This document shows positions 7,936 to 17,128 of a DNA stretch of 61,343 bases, piece after piece. The stretch lies in contig NZ_JAGFXZ010000018.1 of the NCBI RefSeq assembly GCF_019038395.1, forward strand, positions 1 through 61,343, given 5' to 3'. The position numbers and the translations under genes are program-made. The stretch comes from Acinetobacter sp. BY419 (GTDB lineage Bacteria > Pseudomonadota > Gammaproteobacteria > Pseudomonadales > Moraxellaceae). Numbering within the stretch: the first letter of the stretch is position 1; each line of letters starts with the position of its first letter. The notes under the pieces were generated by a model. It saw only the letters and a program-made list of their open reading frames with translations. It was not told the origin of the DNA and did not search any database.

Positions 7936-9065
7936 GTAATTTAAGTAGTGTGGCGCTTTTATCCAAACTGATCGCATTAGATACCACTTCATATAAAAGC
8001 AATCTTGATTTGATCTTATATGTTAAAAAGATTCTGGAACAAAATGGAATTCGTGTTGAGTTAAACTTTAATGCTGAGAAGAACAAAGCCAATTTGTTTG
8101 CAAGTACTGGTCCGATTGATCAGCCTGGTATTTTGCTTTCGGGGCATTCGGATGTGGTACCAGTAGAAGGTCAACAGTGGGATAGTCCAGCCTTTGAAGC
8201 CACCGAAAAAACCGGCAATATCTACGGGCGTGGTACAGCTGACATGAAAGGCTTTTTAGCCTGTGCAATCGTAACGATGCTGAAAGCGAGCCAATATGAA
8301 TTAAAGCGGCCGCTACACTTATGCATGTCATATGACGAAGAAATCGGTTGTATTGGTGTACGTGGCATTCTGGATCAGTTGGCATCGACGATCGTTTCCC
8401 CCTTGATGTGCGTCATTGGTGAACCAACCATGATGCAACTGGCTTTGGCACATAAAGGCAAAACTGTTTTTCGGGCAAAATGCTGTGGTGAAGAGGGGCA
8501 TTCTGCGCTTGCGCCTAAATATGTCAATGCAATTCATGTGGCCAGTAAGTTGGTTGAATCCCTGCAAAATATCCAGACCCATTTACGTGAATATGGTACC
8601 CAGGATACAGGTTACGATATTCCATACACGACTGTTCATGTCGGTAAAATTGCTGGTGGCACGGCTTTAAACATTGTGCCGAATCAATGCATTGTAGATT
8701 ATGAAATTCGTCATTTAGCACAAGACCATAGTCACAACATTCAGGAACAGATTCTGGAAAATATTCAAAAAGATTTTCAGGTACATATTGATGTTGAAGA
8801 AGTGAATCAATATCCGGGACTCAAGACCTCATCTACAATTGAAGCAGTACAGTTTATTCAGAAATTGTTGCCTGAAGACGCATCGATTGGAAATATTTCA
8901 TTTGGTACTGAAGGTGGCTTGTTCCAGGGGGCGCTAAATTGCCCTGTAGTAGTGTGTGGTCCTGGCGATATTGCAGTCGCACATAAGCCAAATGAATATG
9001 TTGCTTTAGAGCAGTTAAATCAGTGTGATATTTTCCTAGAGAAATTATTAATAAGTCTGCGCTAG
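7932..9065 (+). CDS. M20 family metallohydrolase, acetylornithine deacetylase-like (ArgE/DapE group)
   Basis: This 377-residue enzyme hydrolyses an N-acyl amino acid. Di-zinc ligands and catalytic residues are visible: H72 and D74 (GHSDVVP), D104 (GTADMKG), E136/E137 (DEEIGC) and H351 (VAHKPNE). Length and order match ArgE, but the clustering with Rid, DUF1028, LysR and an amino-acid importer argues for a catabolic deacylase rather than the arginine-biosynthetic enzyme. Its start overlaps the LysR stop. A terminator hairpin follows at 9163-9198. Confidence 0.88.
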   Translation: MSNLSSVALLSKLIALDTTSYKSNLDLILYVKKILEQNGIRVELNFNAEKNKANLFASTGPIDQPGILLSGHSDVVPVEGQQWDSPAFEATEKTGNIYGRGTADMKGFLACAIVTMLKASQYELKRPLHLCMSYDEEIGCIGVRGILDQLASTIVSPLMCVIGEPTMMQLALAHKGKTVFRAKCCGEEGHSALAPKYVNAIHVASKLVESLQNIQTHLREYGTQDTGYDIPYTTVHVGKIAGGTALNIVPNQCIVDYEIRHLAQDHSHNIQEQILENIQKDFQVHIDVEEVNQYPGLKTSSTIEAVQFIQKLLPEDASIGNISFGTEGGLFQGALNCPVVVCGPGDIAVAHKPNEYVALEQLNQCDIFLEKLLISLR

Positions 9066-9162
9066 GTATTTATTTTAAATATTGTAATGCGCATTTTTTA
9101 GTGTATAAATATTATTGAGTTTGCATGTTTGTATTATTATTTCGTTTTTGTTTATTTTAATT

Positions 9163-9198
9163 AAAGAGACCTATTTTATGTTTATAGGTCTCTTTTTT
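9163..9198 (+). terminator. Rho-independent terminator after the M20 gene
   Basis: AAAGAGACCTA pairs with TAGGTCTCTTT around a short loop and ends in a run of T. It closes the RidA-to-M20 operon. Confidence 0.8.
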
Positions 9199-9308
9199 AT
9201 TGCTTAAAAAAAACATTGCTAATGCATCACTTTTTCAAAATTACTTATTTATATAAATTCCGATATAACAAAGGTAATAGAAAATAATCATGCTCATAGG
9301 GGTTATGA

Positions 9309-10820
9309 ATGGATTTTAATTGGTCATATACATTAGATTTATTGTCAAATAAAAATTTTTGGTTGGCAACTTGGACCGTGATTGAACTCAGTGTTCTGGT
9401 TTGGGTAGTTGGGATTGTATTAGGCTTTGTCTTGGCCCTGGGTAAGCAGTCTCGGTTCAAACCATTAGCATGGTCAAGTGATCTTTATATCTGGTTCTTC
9501 CGAAGCCTTCCATTATTGGTTCTATTGGTTTTTATCTATAACTTGCCACAAATTTTCCCAAGTTCTAGTGTGATTTTAGCTTCACCATTTCTTGCCGGTT
9601 TAATCGCGATGACCCTAAGTGAAGCAGCCTATATCGCAGAAATTCATCGTGGTGGTTTAACCTCAATTCATAAAGGACAAGTCGAAGCAGGCAAAGCACT
9701 GGGTATTAAATATTCAGGTATTCAGCGTCTGATTGTGATCCCTCAAGCATTTCGGGTAGCGCTGCCCGCTTTGGGCAATGAATATGTGTCGATCGTGAAA
9801 TTGACCTCTTTGGTGTCAGTCATTTCTTTAACAGAGATTCTGCTTGTCGGACAACGTTTATATACACAAAACTTCTTGGTCATGGAAACCATGCTTGCGG
9901 TTGCCTTCTATTATGTGTTGATTGTGACGGTATTTGGCTGGTTAATTAACTGGTTTGAACGCAAAATTGATATTATGAATCGCAAGCCTGGCCTGTTAGA
10001 TGAAAATGATCCGCTGTATCAATTACCTGTCGCATCTGTTCGTGCACGTAAAGACATTAATGTAGAACGTCCGGGTGAATATGCTTTAGAAGCCATTGAT
10101 ATTCATAAATCATATGGCAATCAGGAAGTCTTAAAAGGCATTAATTTGAATGTGAAGTGGGGGGAAGTGATCTCGATTATTGGGCCGTCAGGTTCAGGCA
10201 AGACGACCTTTATCCGTACCCTGAATGGTCTGGAAGCATTAAATAAAGGTACAGTAAATCTTCTTGGTCAACCTTTCTTAAAAGATCAGGAATTAACCGA
10301 TGAATCACCGGCCTATAAAAAACAGATTATTAATGTAGGCATGGTATTCCAGAGCTTTAATCTGTTCCCCCATAAAACTATCCTGGAAAATGTCATGTTG
10401 GCACCGATGTATCACAACATGGGAACAGTGTTAGACAGCAAAGTCACAGCATTGGCGATGCTGGACAAAGTCGGTATGAAACAACATGCGAACAAGTACC
10501 CACACCAGTTATCCGGTGGTCAACAACAACGAGTCGCCATTGCGCGTGCATTGGCAATGCAACCTTCTATTATCCTGTTTGATGAACCAACATCAGCGCT
10601 TGATCCAGAGCTTGTGAATGAAGTGCTAAAAGTGATCGAAGAATTGGCGAGTGAAGGTCTGACCATGATCATTGTGACGCATGAGATGCATTTTGCCTTC
10701 AAAGTTTCAGATCGTGTTGTGTTTATGGAAGGTGGTCATATTGTTTTAAATGATAGCCCGGATATATTAAAACACTCTGGAAATGAGCGATTAGACAAAT
10801 TTATTTCTAAAGCAGCATGA
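9309..10820 (+). CDS. Amino-acid ABC transporter, fused permease and ATPase
   Basis: A 503-residue polypeptide joins an inner-membrane permease domain (about 1-220, several membrane helices, cytoplasmic EAA loop around 125-145 with EAGKALGIKYSGIQRL) to an ATPase domain (about 255-503). The ATPase has Walker A GPSGSGKTT near 292-300, signature LSGGQQQR near 400, and Walker B ILFDEP near 421. Most polar amino-acid importers encode these separately, but fusions are known. The ribosome site is AGGGG. The binding-protein genes at 11000 and 13693 are the likely partners. Homodimerisation would give the usual two permeases and two ATPases. Confidence 0.92.
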   Translation: MDFNWSYTLDLLSNKNFWLATWTVIELSVLVWVVGIVLGFVLALGKQSRFKPLAWSSDLYIWFFRSLPLLVLLVFIYNLPQIFPSSSVILASPFLAGLIAMTLSEAAYIAEIHRGGLTSIHKGQVEAGKALGIKYSGIQRLIVIPQAFRVALPALGNEYVSIVKLTSLVSVISLTEILLVGQRLYTQNFLVMETMLAVAFYYVLIVTVFGWLINWFERKIDIMNRKPGLLDENDPLYQLPVASVRARKDINVERPGEYALEAIDIHKSYGNQEVLKGINLNVKWGEVISIIGPSGSGKTTFIRTLNGLEALNKGTVNLLGQPFLKDQELTDESPAYKKQIINVGMVFQSFNLFPHKTILENVMLAPMYHNMGTVLDSKVTALAMLDKVGMKQHANKYPHQLSGGQQQRVAIARALAMQPSIILFDEPTSALDPELVNEVLKVIEELASEGLTMIIVTHEMHFAFKVSDRVVFMEGGHIVLNDSPDILKHSGNERLDKFISKAA

Positions 10821-10839
10821 TTTCTAAAAATAGTGATAA

Positions 10840-10867
10840 AAAGCAGTCAGTATTTGACTGCTTTTTA
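10840..10867 (+). terminator. Rho-independent terminator after the ABC importer gene
   Basis: AAAAGCAGTCA pairs with TGACTGCTTTTT over a short loop, 20 bases after the stop codon. Confidence 0.8.
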
Positions 10868-10999
10868 TTTTAAATCCTCTACCTTTATAAAATTTTATTT
10901 TTATAAAGCATTGCGTAAAAAAATCCTAATCGGATTATGAGCAATAATCTTTTATATTTTAAATAGAGAATAAATGAAAACTGAAGTTTGGGGTAATAA

Positions 11000-11842
11000 A
11001 TGAAATATAAGTCTATTTTAGCGAGTGCTTTAGTCAGTGGTTTATTGTTGGCTGGATGTGCAAAGAATGAAGAAGCAGCTGTGGCAGAATCAGACGTACA
11101 ACCAAAAAAATTGGTGAGCGTAGGTTCTGATTTGACTTTCCCTCCCTACGAATATTTACAAGATGGTGTCCCCAGTGGTGTCAGCGTTGCCATCATGGAA
11201 AAAATTGCAGAAGTAGATGGCACTTATAAACCCGAATGGGTGGATACCCGATGGGCAAATCTTATCCCAGGCTTAAAAGGTCAGAAATTCGATATTTTAT
11301 TCTCTTCAATGTATATCACCAAAGAGCGTCTTGAACAAATTGACATGATTCCTTACTACAAAACGGATATTTCATTATTGGTTCGTAAGGATGCAGATTT
11401 AACACCAAAAGGGCCTGAGGACTTATGTGGCCGTGTAGTCGGTGCAATGAAAGGCACGGCATTTGCTGCGCAGGTGCAGGAGATCTCCAAGGATCATTGT
11501 GTAGCACAAGGCAGGAAAGCCATCACAATCCGTGAGTTTGAAACCTCACCACAAACGACACAAGCCTTGTTGGCACGTGCAGTGGATATTCAATACGATG
11601 ATGCAGCGGTGATGACAGCAGCAGTTAAAAACTTACCAGATAAAGTCAAGATCACTTCAACAGAACAATTTTTCCCGACTGTAGGGGGTATTGGTATCCG
11701 TAAAGGCGATAAAGCGACCTATAAAATGATTGAAGAGGGTTTAAACAAGCTAAAAGCATCTGGCGATTTTGAGAAAATCCTGAATACCTATGGTTTACAA
11801 GCACCGACAGAAGCAGACATTGCAGCGGTAATTAATAAGTAA
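11000..11842 (+). CDS. Periplasmic amino-acid-binding lipoprotein (SBP family 3)
   Basis: A 280-residue solute-binding protein. A type II signal peptide with lipobox LLAGC puts the acylated cysteine at 20. The SBP_bac_3 domain follows, with VGSDLTFPPYEYLQDGVPSG (family ligand-site entry) and SSMYITKERLEQIDMIPYY. It would deliver substrate to the fused permease-ATPase. It is 30 bases ahead of the PhyH-type gene, so importer component and oxygenase are co-transcribed, which ties the substrate to that oxygenase. It is clearly paralogous to the protein at 13693. Confidence 0.92.
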   Translation: MKYKSILASALVSGLLLAGCAKNEEAAVAESDVQPKKLVSVGSDLTFPPYEYLQDGVPSGVSVAIMEKIAEVDGTYKPEWVDTRWANLIPGLKGQKFDILFSSMYITKERLEQIDMIPYYKTDISLLVRKDADLTPKGPEDLCGRVVGAMKGTAFAAQVQEISKDHCVAQGRKAITIREFETSPQTTQALLARAVDIQYDDAAVMTAAVKNLPDKVKITSTEQFFPTVGGIGIRKGDKATYKMIEEGLNKLKASGDFEKILNTYGLQAPTEADIAAVINK

Positions 11843-11871
11843 GTGACATAAATAGTTAAAGGTAAAAGAAC

Positions 11872-12741
11872 ATGTTAAGACAAGATCAAATTGAACAATT
11901 TCATCGTGACGGTTTTTTAGTAGTTGAGAATGTCATGAGCCCAGATGAATTATCGGGGTTACGTGCACAACTGGAATCCTGGGTAGAGGAAAGTCGTCAG
12001 TATACTGAAGCTTATGGGGAAAGCATTGATGGCCGGTCACGTTTTGACGTGGACCCGGTAGATCACCATACAGACCATCCAGCCTTAAGACGTGTCAGTT
12101 CTCCTACCGAGATCTCAGATGCGTATTATGAAACAGCAATTCATTCAAGCATGGCAGAGATGGCAGGGCAACTGATTGGTGGCAGCGGTACACGTTTCCA
12201 TCATAGTAAAGTCAATGCCAAGTTACCGCATACAGCAACAACGGTAAAATGGCATCAGGATTTTCCATTTACACCGCACACCAATGACGACATGATTACG
12301 GCATTGTTGATGGTGGGTGAAGTGACTGCAGAAAATGGCCCATTACAAGTCATTCCAGGAAGTCATAAAGGGGAACTATTTAATCACTGGCAAGATGGCC
12401 GTTTCACAGGAAAAGTTGAAGACTCTGTTGAAGCAAAACATTGTCAAAAATATGTGTCTTGTATTGGTCCTGCAGGTTCAGTGTGTTTTATGCATACACG
12501 TTTACTTCATGCTTCTGGTGCGAATAATACAGAATTGCCTCGTTATTTATTTATTACTGTTTACGCAGCTGAAGATGCGGTACCACTATCAGATAATCCA
12601 TTACCAAGCGTGCATCAAGGACAGCTGGTTTATGGTATAGAAAGTGGTCAAGTCCGCATGGCTGCCAATCAGTTAAAACTGCCACAAAAACCAAAAGGCG
12701 CTTCATTCTTTGTGCAACAGGCCGGTTTAGAAATGGCATAA
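11872..12741 (+). CDS. Phytanoyl-CoA dioxygenase (PhyH) family protein
   Basis: A 289-residue Fe(II)/2-oxoglutarate-dependent oxygenase. Iron ligands are H128 and D130 (KWHQDFPF) and H213 (RLLHASG), with a nearby Arg for 2-oxoglutarate. The N-terminal LRQDQIEQFHRDGFLVVENV is typical of the family. Bacterial members hydroxylate small molecules, including free or modified amino acids. Co-transcription with a binding lipoprotein suggests an imported amino-acid-like substrate (inference). The ribosome site AAAGG lies ahead of the ATG, and a bidirectional terminator follows at 12755-12783. Confidence 0.9.
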   Translation: MLRQDQIEQFHRDGFLVVENVMSPDELSGLRAQLESWVEESRQYTEAYGESIDGRSRFDVDPVDHHTDHPALRRVSSPTEISDAYYETAIHSSMAEMAGQLIGGSGTRFHHSKVNAKLPHTATTVKWHQDFPFTPHTNDDMITALLMVGEVTAENGPLQVIPGSHKGELFNHWQDGRFTGKVEDSVEAKHCQKYVSCIGPAGSVCFMHTRLLHASGANNTELPRYLFITVYAAEDAVPLSDNPLPSVHQGQLVYGIESGQVRMAANQLKLPQKPKGASFFVQQAGLEMA

Positions 12742-12754
12742 ACCAGAAACAATC

Positions 12755-12783
12755 AAAAAGAGCTTCTTTTGAAGCTCTTTTTT
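12755..12783. terminator. Bidirectional terminator between convergent genes
   Basis: AAAAAGAGCTTC pairs with GAAGCTCTTTTT around a TTTT loop. It serves both the PhyH gene (plus) and the aldolase gene (minus). Confidence 0.8.
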
Positions 12784-12803
12784 ATTGTTTTAAAAATCTT
12801 TAT

Positions 12804-13529
12804 TTAATCCATCACACGTGGATCTTCCTCAATCAGAATCGATCTCATTTGTTCAAAATGGGCGATACTGAAGTCTTCAATTTTTTCCCAATCCTGTGCC
12901 GTTTTTTCTGCTACCTGATCATTCAAAATATTCAGGGTTTGACCGGTAGAATAAGCATTCATCAGGACTTGGCTTGCACGTTCAAAAGTATACATATCAT
13001 CAAAAGCAACCCCGATATCGTGTGAAGCAATCAGGACACCATGATTGCCCATGAGTAAACGTGAATTATCTTTCAGCAAGCCTGCCAGACGTTGACCTTC
13101 TGCCAATTGATCTGCCATACCGCTGTAATTTGAGTCATAAGATATGCGATTAAAATAACGCGCACTATTTTGCTCAATTGGCAACAAGGTCGGATTTTTT
13201 AAGCATGAAAGGGCAGTGGCATAGATCGGGTGCAAATGCATGATGACCTTGATATCAGGTCTCAGCTGGTGAATTTGTCCGTGGATTGCCCATGCAGTTG
13301 AATCAATTTTTCCTTTTTCAAAACTGTCCGGATCATCTGCGTGAACCAGAATCAGGTCACTGGCTTTAACCTTGGAAAAGTGTACCCATTTGGGGTTCAG
13401 CAGGAAGGATTTTCCATCATCAGATATGGCTGCACTAAAGTGATTTGCAACAGCTTCATGCATGCCTAATTTTGCACTTAAACGAAGCGAAATCGCTAAA
13501 TCTATGCGTATTTGTGATTCACTTTTCAT
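12804..13529 (-). CDS. Class II aldolase/adducin family protein
   Basis: A 241-residue zinc-dependent aldolase-fold protein. The metal-binding HLHP (H98, H100) and the downstream GNHG near 161-164 are present. Members act as fuculose-phosphate-type aldolases, as decarboxylases, or on small hydroxy acids, so the reaction is open. Its placement among importer, PhyH and porin genes suggests cleavage of a beta-hydroxy product made by the oxygenase (inference). It is transcribed towards the PhyH gene and divergently from the second binding protein; the 160-base gap between the divergent genes holds both promoters. Confidence 0.88.
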   Translation of the reverse strand: MKSESQIRIDLAISLRLSAKLGMHEAVANHFSAAISDDGKSFLLNPKWVHFSKVKASDLILVHADDPDSFEKGKIDSTAWAIHGQIHQLRPDIKVIMHLHPIYATALSCLKNPTLLPIEQNSARYFNRISYDSNYSGMADQLAEGQRLAGLLKDNSRLLMGNHGVLIASHDIGVAFDDMYTFERASQVLMNAYSTGQTLNILNDQVAEKTAQDWEKIEDFSIAHFEQMRSILIEEDPRVMD

Positions 13530-13692
13530 TTGGCTTATCTCATTGAAATATAATAAAAGTCTAATATTTTTTAGTGCATGTGTTGCATCGTTTTTTCTGG
13601 ATTGCTAACACAGAAATTCAAAATTACTTTCTTAAAAAAACTCACGTATAACGTCTCTAATGTTATTAAAAAATGAATGTTTGGAGGTGAAA

Positions 13693-14541
13693 ATGAATTT
13701 ATTTTTGAAAGTCAAACCCCTCATTGTTGTCGTGAGTTTGGCCTGTGGATTATCGGCGTGTAGTGATAAATCAACTTCCCAACAAGAAGCCAATTCTGAG
13801 ACTTCAGCCAAGGTCTACAAAATTGGCAGTGATATGACTTTTCCGCCATTTGAGTCTGTTGAAAATGGCAAACCGGTTGGTTTTGATATCGATATTGCCA
13901 ATAAAATATTTGAACAATCAGGTGATCAAGCTATTTTTGTCGATAGCCGGTTCTCAAATCTAGTCAGTGGCTTGGAAGCGAAAAAATTTGATCTGCTGAT
14001 GTCTGCTTTGTACATCACCAAAGAACGTCTCGAAAAAGTCGATATGGTGCCTTACTACCTGACTACAGAGGCCTTGATTGCTTTAGCTAATTCAGACTAT
14101 CAGCCTAAAACACGTGATGACCTCTGTGGCAAAACCATTGCTTCTCAAAATGGTTCGATGTTCCCGGAACAGTTACGCCAAATGTCGCAAGAAAGTTGTG
14201 TGGCGAAAGGTAAAGCGCCAATCACAGTGCGGGAATTTGTGACTTCGCCTGAGTCCGTGCAAGCCTTGTTGGCCAAAGCAGTCGATGCACATTATGACGA
14301 TGCCAGTGTGGCACAGAGAACAGTGGAAAAATTAAATGGTCGACTGGTGATCAGTTCAACAGAGCCATTTTTCCCAATTTTAGGGGGGATTGCGATTCCT
14401 AAAGGCGACCAGGAACTCTTGAACAAAGTACAAAGCGGTTTAGAAGCCATCAAAAATTCTGGGGAATACGAGCAGTTATTAGCGAAATACAAGTTACAAG
14501 CGCCCACTGATGAAGACATTAAAAAATACATGCCGAAATAA
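13693..14541 (+). CDS. Second periplasmic amino-acid-binding lipoprotein (SBP family 3)
   Basis: A 282-residue solute-binding lipoprotein. I chose the ATG at 13693 because GGAGGTG lies 5 bases upstream; an earlier ATG at 13660 has no ribosome site. The lipobox ends LSAC with Cys23. The SBP_bac_3 domain (IGSDMTFPPFESVENGKPVG, SALYITKERLEKVDMVPYY) is closely paralogous to the protein at 11000, including the C-terminal LQAPT(D/E)xDI. Two binding proteins for one fused transporter suggest related substrates or substrate stereoisomers. The porin gene follows after 53 bases. Confidence 0.92.
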   Translation: MNLFLKVKPLIVVVSLACGLSACSDKSTSQQEANSETSAKVYKIGSDMTFPPFESVENGKPVGFDIDIANKIFEQSGDQAIFVDSRFSNLVSGLEAKKFDLLMSALYITKERLEKVDMVPYYLTTEALIALANSDYQPKTRDDLCGKTIASQNGSMFPEQLRQMSQESCVAKGKAPITVREFVTSPESVQALLAKAVDAHYDDASVAQRTVEKLNGRLVISSTEPFFPILGGIAIPKGDQELLNKVQSGLEAIKNSGEYEQLLAKYKLQAPTDEDIKKYMPK

Positions 14542-14594
14542 CTGAGCTGGGATCAACCCATTTCGCGATGAATATGATGTAAGAGATGAAATAA

Positions 14595-15767
14595 ATGAAA
14601 TTAAAAATTTTAAATCATTGTTGCTTGCTTGCTGTGATGACCGTTTTGAGTACACCAGTTGTCGCGGGGAAATTAAGTATAGGTGATGCAAACAGCACGA
14701 CCGGAGAATTAAGTGTATCGGGCTTCTTACGAGCCAAATACCAAGATAAAAGCTGGACGGAGAATGACCACAAACTTACATTTGATGCTGCTCGCGTTAA
14801 TGTCGATTATAAATCTCCTAAATTATTTGGCCATGTAGAATATCGTTGCTATCAATTCGAAAAGCTCTGTGATTTTTCTACCCTTGTCGATGCCTATGCC
14901 GGCTATCACTTCAATGAACACCATCTAATTCAGGTGGGTCTGCAAGCCGTACCTTTTGGGCTAGGTCGTTTTTGGGAAAGTAACTACTACGGTGGTGTAA
15001 TGACCCAGATCGGTCTGGAAGATGTACATAACCTCGGGATTAAATACCAAGGTAAGTTTGATACTGGTACCAAACTTGAATTAGGTTATTTCCCAGGAGA
15101 TGGTGGTAGCTATTCAGGTCCTTATTCTGAAGATGCTAGTCGCTACACTACGAATTTTGTTAAACCTGAAAATGATCTAATCACTCATCTTGATGAAACG
15201 GATATGTTTATTGTTCGAGTCGAACAAGAGGTTGGCGGTTTGCCTGAAGGGATTTCAGGCAATGTTGGTGCTTCTTATTGGTCGTCAGATATCGATAATA
15301 AAACCTTTGGCACGACAGGCGACCGCCAGGCATGGGCTTTATTTGGGAATTTGAATTATAACAACCTTGAATTGCTTGCTACTGTCGGAAAAAACGATGT
15401 AGATAATGCTGATCCTGTGACATCGAAAGCATCATTAATGGGTTCATTTGATGATAACTTTATGGTGGCGAATGAAGGTATGTTCTATACCATTGATTTA
15501 GCTTATTCGTTTAAAGATGTCGGTAAGTTTAAGAAAATTCAACCGCACTTTATGTATAGCCAATATGCGAAGTCTGAGAATAGTTTCAAAGACTCAAGTC
15601 GTCATATCTTAGGCGTCTCTGTTTACTATAATAATCTGTTGTTTGTCGCCGATTACATTATGGGAAAAAATGATTTCTTGATTGGTGGTCCGTCAGATTC
15701 CTACGCACAAGGGAATGCGAATCAGAGCGAACAGATGTTGAATCTGCAAGTGTCATATCTGTTCTAA
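14595..15767 (+). CDS. Outer-membrane porin
   Basis: A 390-residue exported protein with a signal peptide ending VVA-GK (about residue 24), many alternating beta-strand segments, and a C-terminal phenylalanine (LNLQVSYLF) that is the outer-membrane insertion signal. It resembles the phosphate-selective or carbohydrate-type porins of gamma-proteobacteria without a specific match that I can name. Co-transcribed with the second binding protein, it is likely the outer-membrane entry route for the same substrate. A strong terminator follows at 15792-15822. Confidence 0.85.
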   Translation: MKLKILNHCCLLAVMTVLSTPVVAGKLSIGDANSTTGELSVSGFLRAKYQDKSWTENDHKLTFDAARVNVDYKSPKLFGHVEYRCYQFEKLCDFSTLVDAYAGYHFNEHHLIQVGLQAVPFGLGRFWESNYYGGVMTQIGLEDVHNLGIKYQGKFDTGTKLELGYFPGDGGSYSGPYSEDASRYTTNFVKPENDLITHLDETDMFIVRVEQEVGGLPEGISGNVGASYWSSDIDNKTFGTTGDRQAWALFGNLNYNNLELLATVGKNDVDNADPVTSKASLMGSFDDNFMVANEGMFYTIDLAYSFKDVGKFKKIQPHFMYSQYAKSENSFKDSSRHILGVSVYYNNLLFVADYIMGKNDFLIGGPSDSYAQGNANQSEQMLNLQVSYLF

Positions 15768-15791
15768 GATTGGACTTAGTTGGCGAAAGAC

Positions 15792-15822
15792 AAATACCGT
15801 ATCTAAGATACGGTATTTTTTT
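15792..15822 (+). terminator. Rho-independent terminator after the porin gene
   Basis: AAATACCGTATC and GATACGGTATTT form a 12-base-pair stem with a TAA loop and a T run. Confidence 0.85.
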
Positions 15823-15838
15823 GTTTGGAGTTCAGTAA

Positions 15839-16000
15839 ATGGTCAGTTCGTTTGCTCAGGTAATTCAGCAATATGAAAATCGTCTATCGCGCTTTAGAAG
15901 CCGAGGATGATTTACATAGAGGAAGATGAGGAGCGATATGTTGCCTGTTCGCATAAGAGGTTTATGTTAAATAAAGACAATTATTATTTCTTCAAAATAA
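15839..16000 (+). pseudogene. Possible small degraded gene
   Basis: A short frame from ATG 15839 reads MVSSFAQVIQQYENRLSRFR and then stops. Another frame further on reads IEEDEERYVACSHKRF and stays open to about 16015. The two pieces could be one small acidic-tailed protein gene broken by a frameshift, but no homologue is recognised. A terminator follows directly. Confidence 0.25.
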
Positions 16001-16025
16001 AAAACCGCCTGTAGGGCGGTTTTTC
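16001..16025 (+). terminator. Compact GC-rich terminator
   Basis: AAAACCGCCT pairs with AGGGCGGTTTT, followed by T residues. It indicates that a short transcript ends here. Confidence 0.8.
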
Positions 16026-16503
16026 TTATTAAATATGACTATTCGACCATATGGAAAGCGGTAAAATTTGGCGGTTGATATATGATTTGCGTTTGGGAAA
16101 AAATTATCATTCCCGAAATTAAAAACATCAATATTGTTATTACAGAGCTATATAAACGCATTTATTACTTATCAATCCTACTAGACCAACAGATTAACCT
16201 TATATTGTTACATTTGCAATATAAAGCTGATTCTATTGAATAAATAAATCTATAATTGATTCATTTCCATCTTGATTTATAAGTTTAATGAATATGCATA
16301 TAAAAAAACTTGATTTTTCCTGTTTTTAGTATATAGTTAGCTTAACTAGAAAAAAGTCTTGTTCCGGTAAATCTTCTTTAAGTATCGCAGTTTTAGTCAT
16401 AATCCTTCGTTTTTTCAGATTTTAAGTCGCTTCTTTATTATTTTCAAAGTTATACCCAGTCAATTAAATGACTAAAAATTATTAAAAATTAGTAGGATAT
16501 ATT
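16026..16503 (+). promoter_or_regulatory. AT-rich leader region of the cold-shock gene
   Basis: About 480 bases without a gene precede the cold-shock protein. Long AT-rich leaders that fold as temperature sensors are usual for csp genes. I see several T-rich and A-rich blocks but cannot place a promoter or thermosensor from sequence alone. Confidence 0.35.
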
Positions 16504-16719
16504 ATGTCAAACTCAAATGTTGTTAAAGGTACTGTAAAGTGGTTTAACGAAACTAAAGGTTTTGGTTTCATTCAACAAGAATCAGGTCCAGACGTTTTTG
16601 CTCATTTTAGCGAAATCGCAAGTTCAGGTTTCAAAACCTTACTTGAAGGCCAAATGGTTGAATTCAGCGTAGCCCAAGGTCAAAAAGGACCGAATGCTGT
16701 AAATATTGTTGCTATCTAA
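16504..16719 (+). CDS. Cold-shock domain protein, CspA family
   Basis: A 71-residue single-stranded nucleic-acid-binding protein. RNA-binding motifs RNP1 (KGFGFIQ, 18-24) and RNP2 (VFAHF, 31-35) are intact, and the length is normal. These proteins melt RNA structure during cold shock or growth transitions. The ribosome site is AGGA. A perfect 26-base palindrome ending in T residues at 16738-16763 terminates the transcript. The exact paralogue (CspA, C, D or E) cannot be assigned. Confidence 0.93.
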   Translation: MSNSNVVKGTVKWFNETKGFGFIQQESGPDVFAHFSEIASSGFKTLLEGQMVEFSVAQGQKGPNAVNIVAI

Positions 16720-16737
16720 GCAGTAATAAGCAGTAAT

Positions 16738-16763
16738 AAAAAAGCACTAATTAGTGCTTTTTT
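16738..16763. terminator. Perfect palindromic terminator after csp
   Basis: AAAAAAGCACTAA followed by TTAGTGCTTTTTT is a 26-base perfect palindrome directly after the csp gene. Confidence 0.8.
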
Positions 16764-16831
16764 TATAATTCAAAATTTAATTTTAAAGTTATTTCCAAAA
16801 TTGGAAAAAATTCAGAAAAACAGGATTCAAG

Positions 16832-17059
16832 TTGTTAAAAATAGATTATTTAATTGCAAAAGCTAAAAATGGTACTGAAATTATTGTTTCATTAACTCCC
16901 CTTAATAAAATGCAAAATACACGTCGGGGGTTAAAAACAATCGAAGTGGGGAAAAGAGTTCTTCTTTCATCTGGTATGGAGGTTGATTTAAATTTAGATG
17001 GTCGTACATTTTATACTTCTTTAAATCAGTTATTTAAACTAGATCATAGAGTTGTTTAG
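16832..17059 (+). CDS. Small hypothetical protein
   Basis: A 75-residue basic protein starting at TTG with AGGA 6 bases upstream. It begins MLKIDYLIAKAKNGTEIIVS and looks beta-rich, without membrane segments. No family is recognised. It lies between the cold-shock terminator and another small gene of similar size and composition; both could be cold- or stress-induced minor genes. Coding status is supported by the ribosome site and codon pattern only. Confidence 0.5.
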   Translation: MLKIDYLIAKAKNGTEIIVSLTPLNKMQNTRRGLKTIEVGKRVLLSSGMEVDLNLDGRTFYTSLNQLFKLDHRVV

Positions 17060-17128
17060 ATAAAAAAATAATAAAAATAAAATATTTATTTAAATATTTT
17101 CTACTATAATCTTATTAAGGGTATATAC

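Noticed and set aside
8068..8721. Overlapping minus-strand frames inside the M20 gene
   Set aside because: They are shadows of a gene with all catalytic residues intact and have no ribosome sites.
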